Source: an uncultured Flavobacteriaceae bacterium
Lineage (GTDB): Bacteria; Bacteroidota; Bacteroidia; Flavobacteriales; Flavobacteriaceae
NCBI GenBank assembly: GCA_947500525.1
Contig: CANMSH010000002.1
Coordinates: 310,001 to 374,000, forward strand
Length of the DNA: 64,000 bases
Reading direction: 5' to 3'
Shown: piece after piece, positions 8,495 through 16,365 of the stretch
Layout of the letters: every line of letters starts with the position of its first letter
How positions within the stretch are numbered: position 1 is the first letter of the stretch
Program-made: the position numbers and the translations under genes
Notes under the pieces: model-generated
Seen by the model: only the letters and a program-made list of their open reading frames with translations
What the model was told of the DNA's origin: nothing
Databases searched by the model: none

Positions 8495-9219
8495 TCAATT
8501 GTATTGTTGTAGATGATGAGCCGTTGGCACGCGAATGTATTGTGAATTATATCAATCAAATAGATTTTCTAAATTGTGTTGGTACATGCACAAATGCACT
8601 AGAAATAGGTGATTTATTAGATAAAAATCAAGTAGATTTATTGTTTTTAGATATTCAAATGCCCAAAATGAACGGGTTAGAATTTTTAAAAATTATGAAA
8701 AAGGCTCCTATGACTGTTTTAACAACAGCATATCCCAATTATGCCCTAGAAGGATTTGATCTAAATGTCTTAGATTATTTACTAAAACCGATAGCATTCA
8801 ATCGCTTTTTTGCAGCAGCAACGAAAGTTCGAAAGCAGCATGCATTGGCAAATCAAAATGATGATCATGTACAATTGAAAGAGGAAGAGGAATGCTTTTT
8901 TATTAAGTGTGATGGTAAGTATGAAAAGATCTATTTGGATGCCATTTTATATGTAGAAGCCATGCAAAACTACGTTGTTATTCATACTGAAGAAAGACGT
9001 TATGTAAGTTTACTTTTTTTAAAGAATGTTGAAGAAAAATTAAATCAGAACGATTTTTTACGTGTGCATAAGTCCTATATTGTAGCCCTTGCTAAGATAA
9101 GCACTATTGATCATCATGAGATTGATATTAAGGGACATAAGATTCCACTCAGTAGACTTTACAAGAAAAAGGTATTACCCAAAATATTAGGAAATAAATT
9201 GTGGAAAGGAGATACCTAG
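8491..9219 (+). CDS. LytTR-family response regulator
   Basis: 242 residues. A receiver domain at 1-120 has acidic residues 8-9, phosphoacceptor Asp54 in 'LLFLDIQMPKMNG', and 'LLKPI'. A C-terminal LytTR DNA-binding domain covers about 135-235 ('YVEAMQNYVVIHT', 'FLRVHKSYIVAL', 'IPLSRLYKKKV'). Partner of the overlapping kinase. The divergent beta-barrel gene is the most likely local target. Confidence 0.93.
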   Translation: MINCIVVDDEPLARECIVNYINQIDFLNCVGTCTNALEIGDLLDKNQVDLLFLDIQMPKMNGLEFLKIMKKAPMTVLTTAYPNYALEGFDLNVLDYLLKPIAFNRFFAAATKVRKQHALANQNDDHVQLKEEEECFFIKCDGKYEKIYLDAILYVEAMQNYVVIHTEERRYVSLLFLKNVEEKLNQNDFLRVHKSYIVALAKISTIDHHEIDIKGHKIPLSRLYKKKVLPKILGNKLWKGDT

Positions 9220-9332
9220 GAAATTATGATGTATCTTTCTTGATCTCGATTACACAGCAGCAAATTTTAGAGAAAGTCTAGTATAAAGAAATGATGATGA
9301 ACAAAAAGTACAAAGAATTCATTAAAAAAGAA

Positions 9333-9340
9333 TAATTTTG
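9333..9340 (+). promoter_or_regulatory. Putative -7 element next to a start codon
   Basis: TAATTTTG matches TAnnTTTG. It ends 5 bases before the ATG at 9346, so transcription from it would give a leaderless or nearly leaderless mRNA. No clear -33 box. Confidence 0.35.
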
Positions 9341-9345
9341 CTTTT

Positions 9346-9786
9346 ATGAACAAAGACAACCTAGATTGGTTAGACTGCAGTCTCTTTTTGATGCTGGCCA
9401 GTGCCGAAATTACAGATCATTATTTAACAGAAGAGGAAATCAATACCATTATTGAGAAAGCTCAGGGTTTATCAAATTTGTTTCCAACTATTGAAGCCGT
9501 ATATGATAGAGAAACCATTATAGAGAAGTTCAATAAAGCATTCGAATGGTATAATTTTATTGGAGAAACTGCTCCACAAGGTAAAATGAATGCAGTTCTA
9601 ATGAAAGAGGTTTTTAAACTAACAGCCTTTATGAAACAACAAGCATGGTTTAGTGTGGAATTCTCTCAAGGTTTGCTCAATGATTTGGTAACAATTGCCG
9701 ATGCAGATGGAGAAATTATAAAAAACGAAAAACAACTTATTAATAAGGTAGCCCAAGATTGGAATCTGGAACCTCCTTTTAGTTAA
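9346..9786 (+). CDS. TerB-like cytoplasmic protein
   Basis: 146 residues, wholly helical and acidic. The C-terminal segment 'LVTIADADGEIIKNEKQLINKVAQDW' has the acidic D-x-D-G-x-I-x-x-x-E pattern of the TerB/tellurite-resistance-like helical family, whose proteins often bind metal. The physiological role is unknown. It is followed after 15 bases by the DUF3667-like gene, so the two may be cotranscribed. Confidence 0.6.
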   Translation: MNKDNLDWLDCSLFLMLASAEITDHYLTEEEINTIIEKAQGLSNLFPTIEAVYDRETIIEKFNKAFEWYNFIGETAPQGKMNAVLMKEVFKLTAFMKQQAWFSVEFSQGLLNDLVTIADADGEIIKNEKQLINKVAQDWNLEPPFS

Positions 9787-9801
9787 ACAAAACGTTTTTA
9801 A

Positions 9802-10503
9802 ATGATTTGTATTTCTTGTAATAATGAACATAATGAAAAGTTTTGCCCTAATTGTGGGGAGAAGAATGGTGTAAAAAAGATCACGTTACCGTCAATAATG
9901 GAGGATACAATTACATCGATCACTGATATGGATAAGGGGTTTCTTTTTAATTTGAAATCTCTTTTGTTAGATCCGAAACGAATTACTTCTGACTATATTA
10001 ATGGTAAAAGGAGAGGAATATTAAATCCTGTTTCATTTCTGATTCTTTCGATAACATTTTATATTGTTCTGATTACTTTTTTTAAAATGCCGAAACCTGC
10101 TGGTGATGAGGAGGCTATTCTTGGAACAACATATGGTAAGTTCGGATATGTTATTGGAAAATTTATCACAATATACTTGAAATTCTTTTGGATTTTATCA
10201 ATTATTCCATTAGCCACGTCGATTCAACTAATTTTTAAAAAATATAACTTCATTGAAAATTTAGCAATTAGTTCTTTCATTATGGGACTGGCCATATTAG
10301 CATCCGGAATTGGCTATTTATTTTTTAGAATTCCAATAATTTTTGACCCTATATTGTATGTTGTTATATTGTGGTTAATTTATAAGGTATTCAGGCAACC
10401 CGTGAATAGAAGCGAAGCTTTTATACTAGCAGCATCAGTCCTATTTTTATTTATTCTTCATCTAGCATTAGTTATGGCCGTGATCGGAATATTTGGTTCC
10501 TAG
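9802..10503 (+). CDS. DUF3667-like membrane protein with N-terminal zinc ribbon
   Basis: 233 residues. The start has CISC...CPNCGEKN (Cys 3, 6, 14, 17), a zinc-ribbon knuckle. 'SITDMDKGFLFNLKSLLLDPKRITSDYINGKR' follows, typical of DUF3667. Four or five membrane segments occupy the C-terminal two thirds. The function of the family is unknown. Confidence 0.75.
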   Translation: MICISCNNEHNEKFCPNCGEKNGVKKITLPSIMEDTITSITDMDKGFLFNLKSLLLDPKRITSDYINGKRRGILNPVSFLILSITFYIVLITFFKMPKPAGDEEAILGTTYGKFGYVIGKFITIYLKFFWILSIIPLATSIQLIFKKYNFIENLAISSFIMGLAILASGIGYLFFRIPIIFDPILYVVILWLIYKVFRQPVNRSEAFILAASVLFLFILHLALVMAVIGIFGS

Positions 10504-10533
10504 AGAAGATGTTTAACATTAAATATTTGATTT

Positions 10534-11244
10534 ATGAAAAACACAATACTATTTATTTCAGGGCTTATTTTTTCAATGACTATGCACTCGCAGAGCTTGA
10601 TAGGAGCTTGGGAGATGCATCATACTTCAGAAAGTGGAACACCTCTAAAGAGTGTCGTTATTTTCTCAGATGGGTATCAAGTGATAAGTACCTTTGAAGC
10701 AAAAACAGGAAAATTTATGAGTACGAACGGAGGTACCTGGAAACTCATGGGAGATACTATTACTGAAAAAGTAGAATTCCATACTACAAATGCTGAACGA
10801 GTAGGAACAGAAGTCAGTTTTAAGATATCTGTGAATGATTCTATATTGAAAGCAGTAGATAGTGGTATGGAACTCAAAAGAATTGATAATGGGGTTCCAG
10901 GAAAATTGCAAGGTGCTTGGTTGATGTCTGGTAGAAAACGAGATGGTAAAATACAGCAACGTGACACGAGTAGACCTAGAAAAACAATGAAGATATTGTC
11001 TGGCACGCGTTTTCAGTGGATTGCATATAACACAGAGACCAAACAGTTTATGGGCACTGGAGGAGGAACCTATACAACTAATGACGAAAAATACACTGAG
11101 ACAATTGAATTCTTTTCGAGAGATGATAAACGCGTTGGTGCGAAACTCGAGTTTGACTATGATATTGTAGAAGGAAAATGGCATCATTCAGGTTTATCCA
11201 GCAAAGGAAAACCGATTTATGAAATTTGGAGTATCTGGAAGTAA
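10534..11244 (+). CDS. Secreted protein with two lipocalin-like repeats
   Basis: 236 residues, signal peptide ending about residue 19 (SMTMHSQ). The mature protein is an internal duplication. 'GAWEM...GKFMSTNGGTWKL...EKVEFHTTNAERVGTEVSF' (about 24-95) parallels 'GAWLM...KQFMGTGGGTYTT...ETIEFFSRDDKRVGAKLEF' (about 127-212). The repeat resembles small lipocalin-like or DUF4488-like barrels that may hold hydrophobic ligands. An overlapping out-of-frame start at 10509 is not real. Confidence 0.65.
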   Translation: MKNTILFISGLIFSMTMHSQSLIGAWEMHHTSESGTPLKSVVIFSDGYQVISTFEAKTGKFMSTNGGTWKLMGDTITEKVEFHTTNAERVGTEVSFKISVNDSILKAVDSGMELKRIDNGVPGKLQGAWLMSGRKRDGKIQQRDTSRPRKTMKILSGTRFQWIAYNTETKQFMGTGGGTYTTNDEKYTETIEFFSRDDKRVGAKLEFDYDIVEGKWHHSGLSSKGKPIYEIWSIWK

Positions 11245-11304
11245 AACAAATTACTAAGTAAATTGTCGTTGATTACAGAGTAAAACTATATTTCCACAAT
11301 CTAA

Positions 11305-12438
11305 ATGAAGAAAATACTAAAACTCTTAAAAAAAATGTTGATTTGGGTTTCAATTGTACTGGCTTTAATTGCTCTCAGCGTATTACTATTTTTAAATCTA
11401 AGTCCACAGTTTGGAGGAAAGATAACCAAAGAACGAGAAGCTCAATATTCAAAGTCCAAAAACTATAAAGACGGTAAGTTTATCAATATTGGTAATGTTA
11501 CTATGGAAATGAGTCGAGGTGATGCTTGGAAAGCAACAAAAGGTATGCTCAATCCAAAATCAGATAGTAAACCTTCAAGAAATATTGAGGTGAATCCGGT
11601 TGATTCATTGAATCTTGTAAATTATGGCGAACAAACACGCTTAATATGGTTTGGTCATTCCTCTTTCTTAGTGCAAATGAATGAGAAGAATATTTTAATA
11701 GACCCAATGTTTGGAGATGTGCCAGCTCCGCATCCATGGTTAGGTGTAAAACGTTTTAGTAATAAATTACCAATTGCAGTTGAAAAATTACCACAGATAA
11801 ATGCAGTTTTAATTTCGCATGATCATTATGACCATTTAGATTATGGTTCAATACAAAAACTTAAGAATAAAGTAAAACTCTTTTACGTACCGTTAGGAGT
11901 TGGAGTTCATTTAGAGGCATGGGGCGTTGAAAAAGAAAAAATTATTGAACTTGATTGGTGGGAGGAGACATCTCTTGGTGATTTGAAATTTATTGCAACA
12001 CCCGCCCAACATTTTTCGGGACGCGGTTTTTCTGATCGGGCAAAAACTTTATGGTGTTCATGGATATTGAAATCATCTTCAGAGCGCATCTTTTTTAGCG
12101 GTGATAGTGGTTATGCCAATCACTTTAAGGAAATTGGATCAAAGTATGGGCCTTTCGATTTTGCCTTATTAGAATGCGGTCAGTATAATAAATTATGGCC
12201 GGTAGTACATATGTTTCCCGAGGAAGCAGCTCAAGCTGGAATTGATCTTAGTGCCAAAACAATTATGCCTATTCATTGGGGCGCTTTTAAGCTGGCACAT
12301 CATAGCTGGACAGACCCTGTTGAGCGGGTTTCAATAAAAGCAAAAGAGCTAGGAGTGCATCTAATAACACCGGTCATTGGTGAGTCGATTGAATTAAATA
12401 CCATTGAACAAATAGGCTCTGAATGGTGGAAACAATAA
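11305..12438 (+). CDS. Metallo-beta-lactamase-fold hydrolase (NAPE-PLD/UlaG-like)
   Basis: 377 residues. One N-terminal membrane anchor ('LIWVSIVLALIALSVLLFL', about 12-30) precedes a metallo-beta-lactamase domain from about 110. Metal ligands are visible: 'LISHDHYDHLDYG', a histidine in 'ATPAQHFSGRGFSDR', 'FFSGDSGY' and 'MPIHWGAF'. The layout matches bacterial relatives of N-acyl-phosphatidylethanolamine phospholipase D and of UlaG. It is probably a membrane-associated phosphodiesterase or lactonase; substrate unknown. Confidence 0.85.
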   Translation: MKKILKLLKKMLIWVSIVLALIALSVLLFLNLSPQFGGKITKEREAQYSKSKNYKDGKFINIGNVTMEMSRGDAWKATKGMLNPKSDSKPSRNIEVNPVDSLNLVNYGEQTRLIWFGHSSFLVQMNEKNILIDPMFGDVPAPHPWLGVKRFSNKLPIAVEKLPQINAVLISHDHYDHLDYGSIQKLKNKVKLFYVPLGVGVHLEAWGVEKEKIIELDWWEETSLGDLKFIATPAQHFSGRGFSDRAKTLWCSWILKSSSERIFFSGDSGYANHFKEIGSKYGPFDFALLECGQYNKLWPVVHMFPEEAAQAGIDLSAKTIMPIHWGAFKLAHHSWTDPVERVSIKAKELGVHLITPVIGESIELNTIEQIGSEWWKQ

Positions 12439-12462
12439 GAATTAATCGTCGTAACTAATTCT
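12438..12462. terminator. Inverted repeat across a convergent pair of stop codons
   Basis: AGAATTA (12438-12444) and TAATTCT (12456-12462) flank an 11-base loop. The hairpin overlaps the last base of the + gene stop and the whole - gene stop. No T-tract, so it is only a possible terminator or 3'-end stabiliser. Confidence 0.35.
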
Positions 12463-12729
12463 ATCACGAATACCACCACTTTTTCTATGTATGATTACAT
12501 CTGCCTTGTATTTTTTGGCCAAGCGCTTAGCTTTTCGTATAGCAGTTTCTTGATAATTATGTTTTGAAGTTATGCGTTTATTACCTTCTCGGCGCACCGC
12601 CCATCTATCTTCATAGGGCACTACATGTTGATGCCATGTTCTTTTCTTGGTACGAGAACTTTTAAAAAAAAGATCAACTAATTGACTTATAAAGTCTAAA
12701 ATAACACGAGAAGTACTTCTTTCACCCAT
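12442..12729 (-). CDS. DUF2188-like small protein
   Basis: 95 residues. The part from about 32 ('WHQHVVPYEDRWAVRREGNKR...YQETAIRKAKRLAKKYKADVIIHRKSGGIRDR') matches DUF2188: a Trp-x-Val strand, 'A...A..A' helix, then a 'hhhH+..G.I+' strand. Proteins of this domain are small, basic and uncharacterised. Converges with the hydrolase gene at 12438. Confidence 0.7.
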   Translation of the reverse strand: MGERSTSRVILDFISQLVDLFFKSSRTKKRTWHQHVVPYEDRWAVRREGNKRITSKHNYQETAIRKAKRLAKKYKADVIIHRKSGGIRDRISYDD

Positions 12730-12864
12730 TTATTCCTTTAATTTTTGTTCATAACTTTCTAAGAGTTTTCAAGTTCTAAAAAAAATAAAACTTCTGTATT
12801 ATTACCATATATGTTGAGAAGATTAAAGCGACACCAAAACAACAGTTTTAAGACACCCTAATCT

Positions 12865-13596
12865 CTATTTTGCAATAAGCGCAGCCCCTACAATACCCGC
12901 ATTGTTTTGAAATTGTGCAACAATAACTGGAGTTTTAATAGTGATTTGACCCTCAAAGCGTTGTAATTTTTTAGAAGCGCCTCCACCTAAAATAATAAGG
13001 TCTGGAGAAGTCAATCCATTCACAATTTTCAAGAATTTGTTAAAACGCTTACCCCATTCTGGATATGACAGTTCATCACGTTTTCGAGCAGAATCTGCAG
13101 CCCAATGTTCAATATGTTTGAATTTCTTATACGGCAACGTTCCTAATTCTAAATTCGGAACCAATATACCGTTATAAAAAAGTCCAGATCCTAATCCAGT
13201 ACCAATTGTAATCATTAATACAAGACCGTTCTTTCCTTTTCCTGCGCCAAATGTTATTTCTGCCAATCCCGCAGCATCCGCATCATTTCCAACATGAAAT
13301 TCAAGACCCGTACGTTTATTAAAAATATCTTCAACATTGGTTCCTTGCCAACTTTTATCAATATTACCACTAGATAAGGCAACGCCATGTGAGATAATTG
13401 CAGGAAATCCACATCCTATTTTTCCTTGCCAATCAAAGTGTTCTACCAATTTCGCGACAACATCAGCGACATCATTTGGTTTTGCTCCTTTTGGAGTTGG
13501 AATGCGATGCTTTTCGGTAATCAGGGCACCCGTTTCTACATTTACGATGGCACCTTTGATGCCGGTTCCTCCAACATCTATCCCTAGAATTTCCAT
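12865..13596 (-). CDS. ppgK: Polyphosphate glucokinase (ROK family)
   Basis: Phosphorylates glucose to glucose-6-phosphate using polyphosphate and/or ATP. The 243 residues start with the ROK phosphate loop 'ILGIDVGGTGIKGAIV', then have the glucose-binding 'GNDADAAGLAE' and 'ITIGTGLGSGLFYNG'. The segment 'AADSARKRDELSYPEWGKRFNKFL' fits the polyphosphate-glucokinase subgroup and replaces the zinc-binding cysteine motif of ordinary ROK kinases. Which phosphoryl donor it prefers cannot be read from sequence. Confidence 0.85.
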   Translation of the reverse strand: MEILGIDVGGTGIKGAIVNVETGALITEKHRIPTPKGAKPNDVADVVAKLVEHFDWQGKIGCGFPAIISHGVALSSGNIDKSWQGTNVEDIFNKRTGLEFHVGNDADAAGLAEITFGAGKGKNGLVLMITIGTGLGSGLFYNGILVPNLELGTLPYKKFKHIEHWAADSARKRDELSYPEWGKRFNKFLKIVNGLTSPDLIILGGGASKKLQRFEGQITIKTPVIVAQFQNNAGIVGAALIAK

Positions 13597-13793
13597 ATAA
13601 CTATTTATGTTTTTAAGATTAGACTTTAAAATTGGTCATTCTATAATGACTGGACAAGAATTGTGAATAAATGTTAATAAAGTACTTAGAGTTGACAACA
13701 CTTTCATGTAGGATAAGTTTGATGTCTTTTCCAATTGCATTTAGAATAGATATTAAGTTTCACTATAGATATATGTACTTCAAATGCTCTATG

Positions 13794-14822
13794 TTAAAAC
13801 ATTAAATCTTGACCTTGAAACTTGATATTTGGTCGAGGTTCTGGAGTGTCTTTCTCATCTAACATTTGACGAATATCAATCTCAATACCATTGGCTAAGG
13901 TTGAAATTGGTACATCATTATATAAACCTTCAAAGGGATTCTCGCTGTAATCACCAATCATTTCCATCATAATAAACACCCATGATACCAGTACCGTAAG
14001 TGGAATGGTAAGCCAAACAAATACCGGATTACTCATACCTGAAACAATATTTAGCATGGCAAAAGGCAATAATAGAATAAATATCCAGACAAAAAAGAAA
14101 TTTACAGACGCATATTGTCTAGGAAAGGGAAAATTTTTAATACGCTCACATTTCCCTTGAAGCGTATAAAATTCTTTAATCATATTGGCTAATTCCATAT
14201 GTCTGAAATCATCTATTAGGTTTTTTTCACGCAACGCTTTTAGATAACTCGATTGTATACTCAATAGGTGAGAGGCCTTGTTTCCTTTACTCATCATATA
14301 CGTATAATCTGATTCTGATAAATAAGGTTTTAACTTTTCAAAAAGATTTTCATCACTATGAATCCCTGCAAGTTTTCGCATGGCTTCACTTTTTTTATCA
14401 CTATGTTCCCAGGCTCTTTTCTCTCGTAATTGATAAGTAAGAGCATGTAACCAGGCAACATGGCAATGCACCACTGTTTTGCGAATAGTAAGTAACGAAT
14501 CTTCGGGTAATTTTACAGAAGAAAAGTGATTTGAGATAAAATCACGGGACATTACAGTAAAGGTTCTTGAAGAGTTTACAATGCCACCCCATATTTTTCG
14601 AGCTTCCCATAAGCGTTCATAACTAGAGTTATTTTTAAAACCGAGATAAAAAGATACCGCAATACCAATTACGGAGATAGGCTGCCAAGGAATTACTAAC
14701 CATTTAAAATCAAATACTTGATATAATACCACAGGAATAGCAGCAATTATGATAAATAATAAGATGTATTTTTTACTCCAGTTAAGGCTTCCTAAAAAAG
14801 AATAGTGTTTACCTACAAACAT
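13794..14822 (-). CDS. Bestrophin-family anion channel
   Basis: 342 residues with the bestrophin/UPF0187 layout. It opens with a charged stretch, two membrane segments ('YILLFIIIAAIPVVLYQVF' and 'PISVIGIAVSFYLGFKNNSSYERLWEARKIWG'), the long cytoplasmic helices, a second membrane pair ('FVWIFILLLPFAML' and 'VFVWLTIPLTVLVSWVFIMM'), and 'IGDYSENPFEGLYNDVPI'. The conserved 'SSYERLWEARKIWG' is diagnostic. Bacterial homologues form pentameric ion channels. Confidence 0.9.
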   Translation of the reverse strand: MFVGKHYSFLGSLNWSKKYILLFIIIAAIPVVLYQVFDFKWLVIPWQPISVIGIAVSFYLGFKNNSSYERLWEARKIWGGIVNSSRTFTVMSRDFISNHFSSVKLPEDSLLTIRKTVVHCHVAWLHALTYQLREKRAWEHSDKKSEAMRKLAGIHSDENLFEKLKPYLSESDYTYMMSKGNKASHLLSIQSSYLKALREKNLIDDFRHMELANMIKEFYTLQGKCERIKNFPFPRQYASVNFFFVWIFILLLPFAMLNIVSGMSNPVFVWLTIPLTVLVSWVFIMMEMIGDYSENPFEGLYNDVPISTLANGIEIDIRQMLDEKDTPEPRPNIKFQGQDLMF

Positions 14823-14884
14823 ATGCGAAAGGTTAAGGATTATATCGATCTAAAATAACCTTTTCTGAAGTCCTACGCAATAAA

Positions 14885-15598
14885 TTAAATTAATGGGAGC
14901 AAGGCTTTGTATATAACACCAGCAAGAATGGCCAATCCAAAACTTAATAATGTTCCAATAAGGACATATTCTGTTAGTTTCCTGTCTTTTCCACTGGTAA
15001 GATCTCCGAAGCGAAAAACGGACTTCGCAGCAATTAAAAAACCAACCGCCGACCATATGCCGGCGACTACGAAACCAAAAACTAACAGGCGTTCTAACAT
15101 TCCTATATACTTTCCAGCACCATCTATTGATTTACGATCCGTATTTATTTGAACATCCCAAGGAGCAATAAGCTGTTTTATGCATACAGAGAAAGCATAA
15201 GTAACTAACACTATAAAAATACTGACAAGTAATATCTTAGGACTTAATAATTGCGATACATCAATTGTAAAAGGATTGTAGTAATAAGTTATGGCAAATA
15301 ATACCAGGATATGTGCGAGTTGATCTAAAACAAAAAGAAGGCGTTCATTCTTCTTGTTACTCAGATATAATTTAAGAACATCTATTGCGAAATGAGATAT
15401 AATAACTACAATGATTGCTGCAATGAAATCAAATTGTAAGAGTGCAACGAGAGCCAATGCATGAATGGCAATATGCACATACAAATATTTTGAAGTTATT
15501 TTATACTGCTTTTTATGTTTCACCCATGTGTCTGATTGAAATAGAAAATCGCCTATTAAGTGTGCTAAAAAGAGTTTGAGGAATAAGGCTACTAACAT
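14885..15598 (-). CDS. DUF3307 membrane protein
   Basis: 237 residues with six or so membrane segments. The N-terminus 'LFLKLFLAHLIGDFLFQSDTWVKHKK' is the signature of DUF3307, as are 'YLYVHIAIHALAL' and 'SHFAIDVLKLYL'. The conserved histidines and aspartates in membrane helices hint at metal binding or transport. Its start overlaps the end of satD by 7 bases, so the two are one operon; SatD likely regulates it. Confidence 0.8.
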   Translation of the reverse strand: MLVALFLKLFLAHLIGDFLFQSDTWVKHKKQYKITSKYLYVHIAIHALALVALLQFDFIAAIIVVIISHFAIDVLKLYLSNKKNERLLFVLDQLAHILVLFAITYYYNPFTIDVSQLLSPKILLVSIFIVLVTYAFSVCIKQLIAPWDVQINTDRKSIDGAGKYIGMLERLLVFGFVVAGIWSAVGFLIAAKSVFRFGDLTSGKDRKLTEYVLIGTLLSFGLAILAGVIYKALLPLI

Positions 15599-16194
15599 AA
15601 TGTTTGGATTTTTTTCTGATAGGTTTTTAACAATTTTAGGAGCTCATCATAACCTGCTCTGCTAAGAGCTTCGCTGATACTACTTTGTGATTTTCCTAGC
15701 ATATTTGCCAATGCCCTTTGGCTCAAATCTTGATTTCGTAATGCAGCTCTTACGATAGTTGCGGTTGCTGGCAACCAACTGTTCATAGTCAATAATGCCA
15801 GTTCTAATAGCAAATTGATATACTCATCAAGTTCTTTTGAAGGAGTTCGTAATGCTAAATTTACTTTTTTTAAACTATCAAAACATTCACCAGAGTTTAT
15901 AAAAGCTGTTCCATTAGAAGAAGTTATTTGCGGAGAATTGTAGGTTTTGTTTCCAATCCCAATGGCAATGCGCACGTCTAAATTCTTTTCTTTTTTAATA
16001 GTTGCTTTTATATAGAGAGCCGCTTCTAAGGCTTTTAAAGGATCGATTTCTAGCTGAAAACTATCTCCTCGATAGACTTCCCAATGTGTAGGTTCTTCCC
16101 CAAAAAAGGCGAGCGCTTCTTTTAGATTGAACATCCATTCTGGTGTGGTTACTTGTTTAGAGTTGATGATATCTCCTGTTAATACTGCTGTCAT
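15592..16194 (-). CDS. SatD-family protein with C-terminal helix-turn-helix
   Basis: 200 residues. ATG at 16194 (MTAVLTGDIINSKQV) is chosen over 16242 because 'TGDIINSK' is the family start and the promoter lies upstream of it. The N-terminal SatD domain (about 1-135: 'VYRGDSFQLEI', 'VRIAIGIGNKT') recalls nucleotide-cyclase-like folds. The C-terminal 'SQRALANMLGKSQSSISEALSRAGYDEL' (about 160-187) is a helix-turn-helix. First gene of the operon with DUF3307. The half-site array directly upstream suggests it represses or activates its own promoter. Confidence 0.8.
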   Translation of the reverse strand: MTAVLTGDIINSKQVTTPEWMFNLKEALAFFGEEPTHWEVYRGDSFQLEIDPLKALEAALYIKATIKKEKNLDVRIAIGIGNKTYNSPQITSSNGTAFINSGECFDSLKKVNLALRTPSKELDEYINLLLELALLTMNSWLPATATIVRAALRNQDLSQRALANMLGKSQSSISEALSRAGYDELLKLLKTYQKKIQTLC

Positions 16195-16211
16195 TTGATG
16201 ATTGTTTAACA

Positions 16212-16244
16212 CAAATATATCTCTTTTATCACCGATATCCAAAA
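16212..16244 (-). promoter_or_regulatory. satD promoter (TTTTG-N20-TATATTTG, minus strand)
   Basis: Read on the minus strand, TTTTG (16244-16240) and TATATTTG (16219-16212) are 20 bases apart, matching Bacteroidota promoters. The predicted transcript start is about 10 bases before the satD ATG. The -33 box sits in the spacer of a perfect inverted repeat, ACCGATAT...ATATCGGT. Confidence 0.7.
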
Positions 16245-16293
16245 ATATCGGTTTTTTTACCGATAATTTAAAATATCGGATTTATTGCCGATA
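16218..16293. promoter_or_regulatory. Phased array of alternating operator half-sites
   Basis: CCGATA begins at 16232, 16260 and 16288. Its reverse complement TATCGG begins at 16246 and 16274. All five are spaced exactly 14 bases apart with alternating orientation. A degenerate TATCTC at 16218 continues the register and touches the -7 box. The sites cover the satD promoter and extend towards rdgB. This looks like a cooperative binding array for a dimeric regulator, most simply SatD. Confidence 0.75.
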
Positions 16294-16354
16294 ATAATAT
16301 CTAAATAAAACGTATTATTTTTCGGTTATTGTGTTAGACCTTTTTTGTTTTCGT

Positions 16355-16362
16355 TATTTTTG
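16355..16362 (+). promoter_or_regulatory. Putative rdgB -7 element
   Basis: TATTTTTG matches TAnnTTTG and ends 3 bases before the rdgB ATG, implying a leaderless transcript if used. A TTG at 16329-16331 is 23 bases upstream of it, a loose fit. Confidence 0.35.
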
Positions 16363-16365
16363 AGC

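Noticed and set aside
10509-10697. Short frame overlapping the lipocalin-like gene start
   Set aside because: Out of frame with a gene that has a clear signal peptide and internal repeats.
13337-13600. Frame opposite to the polyphosphate glucokinase
   Set aside because: Antisense shadow of a well-supported enzyme gene; proline- and serine-rich translation without features.
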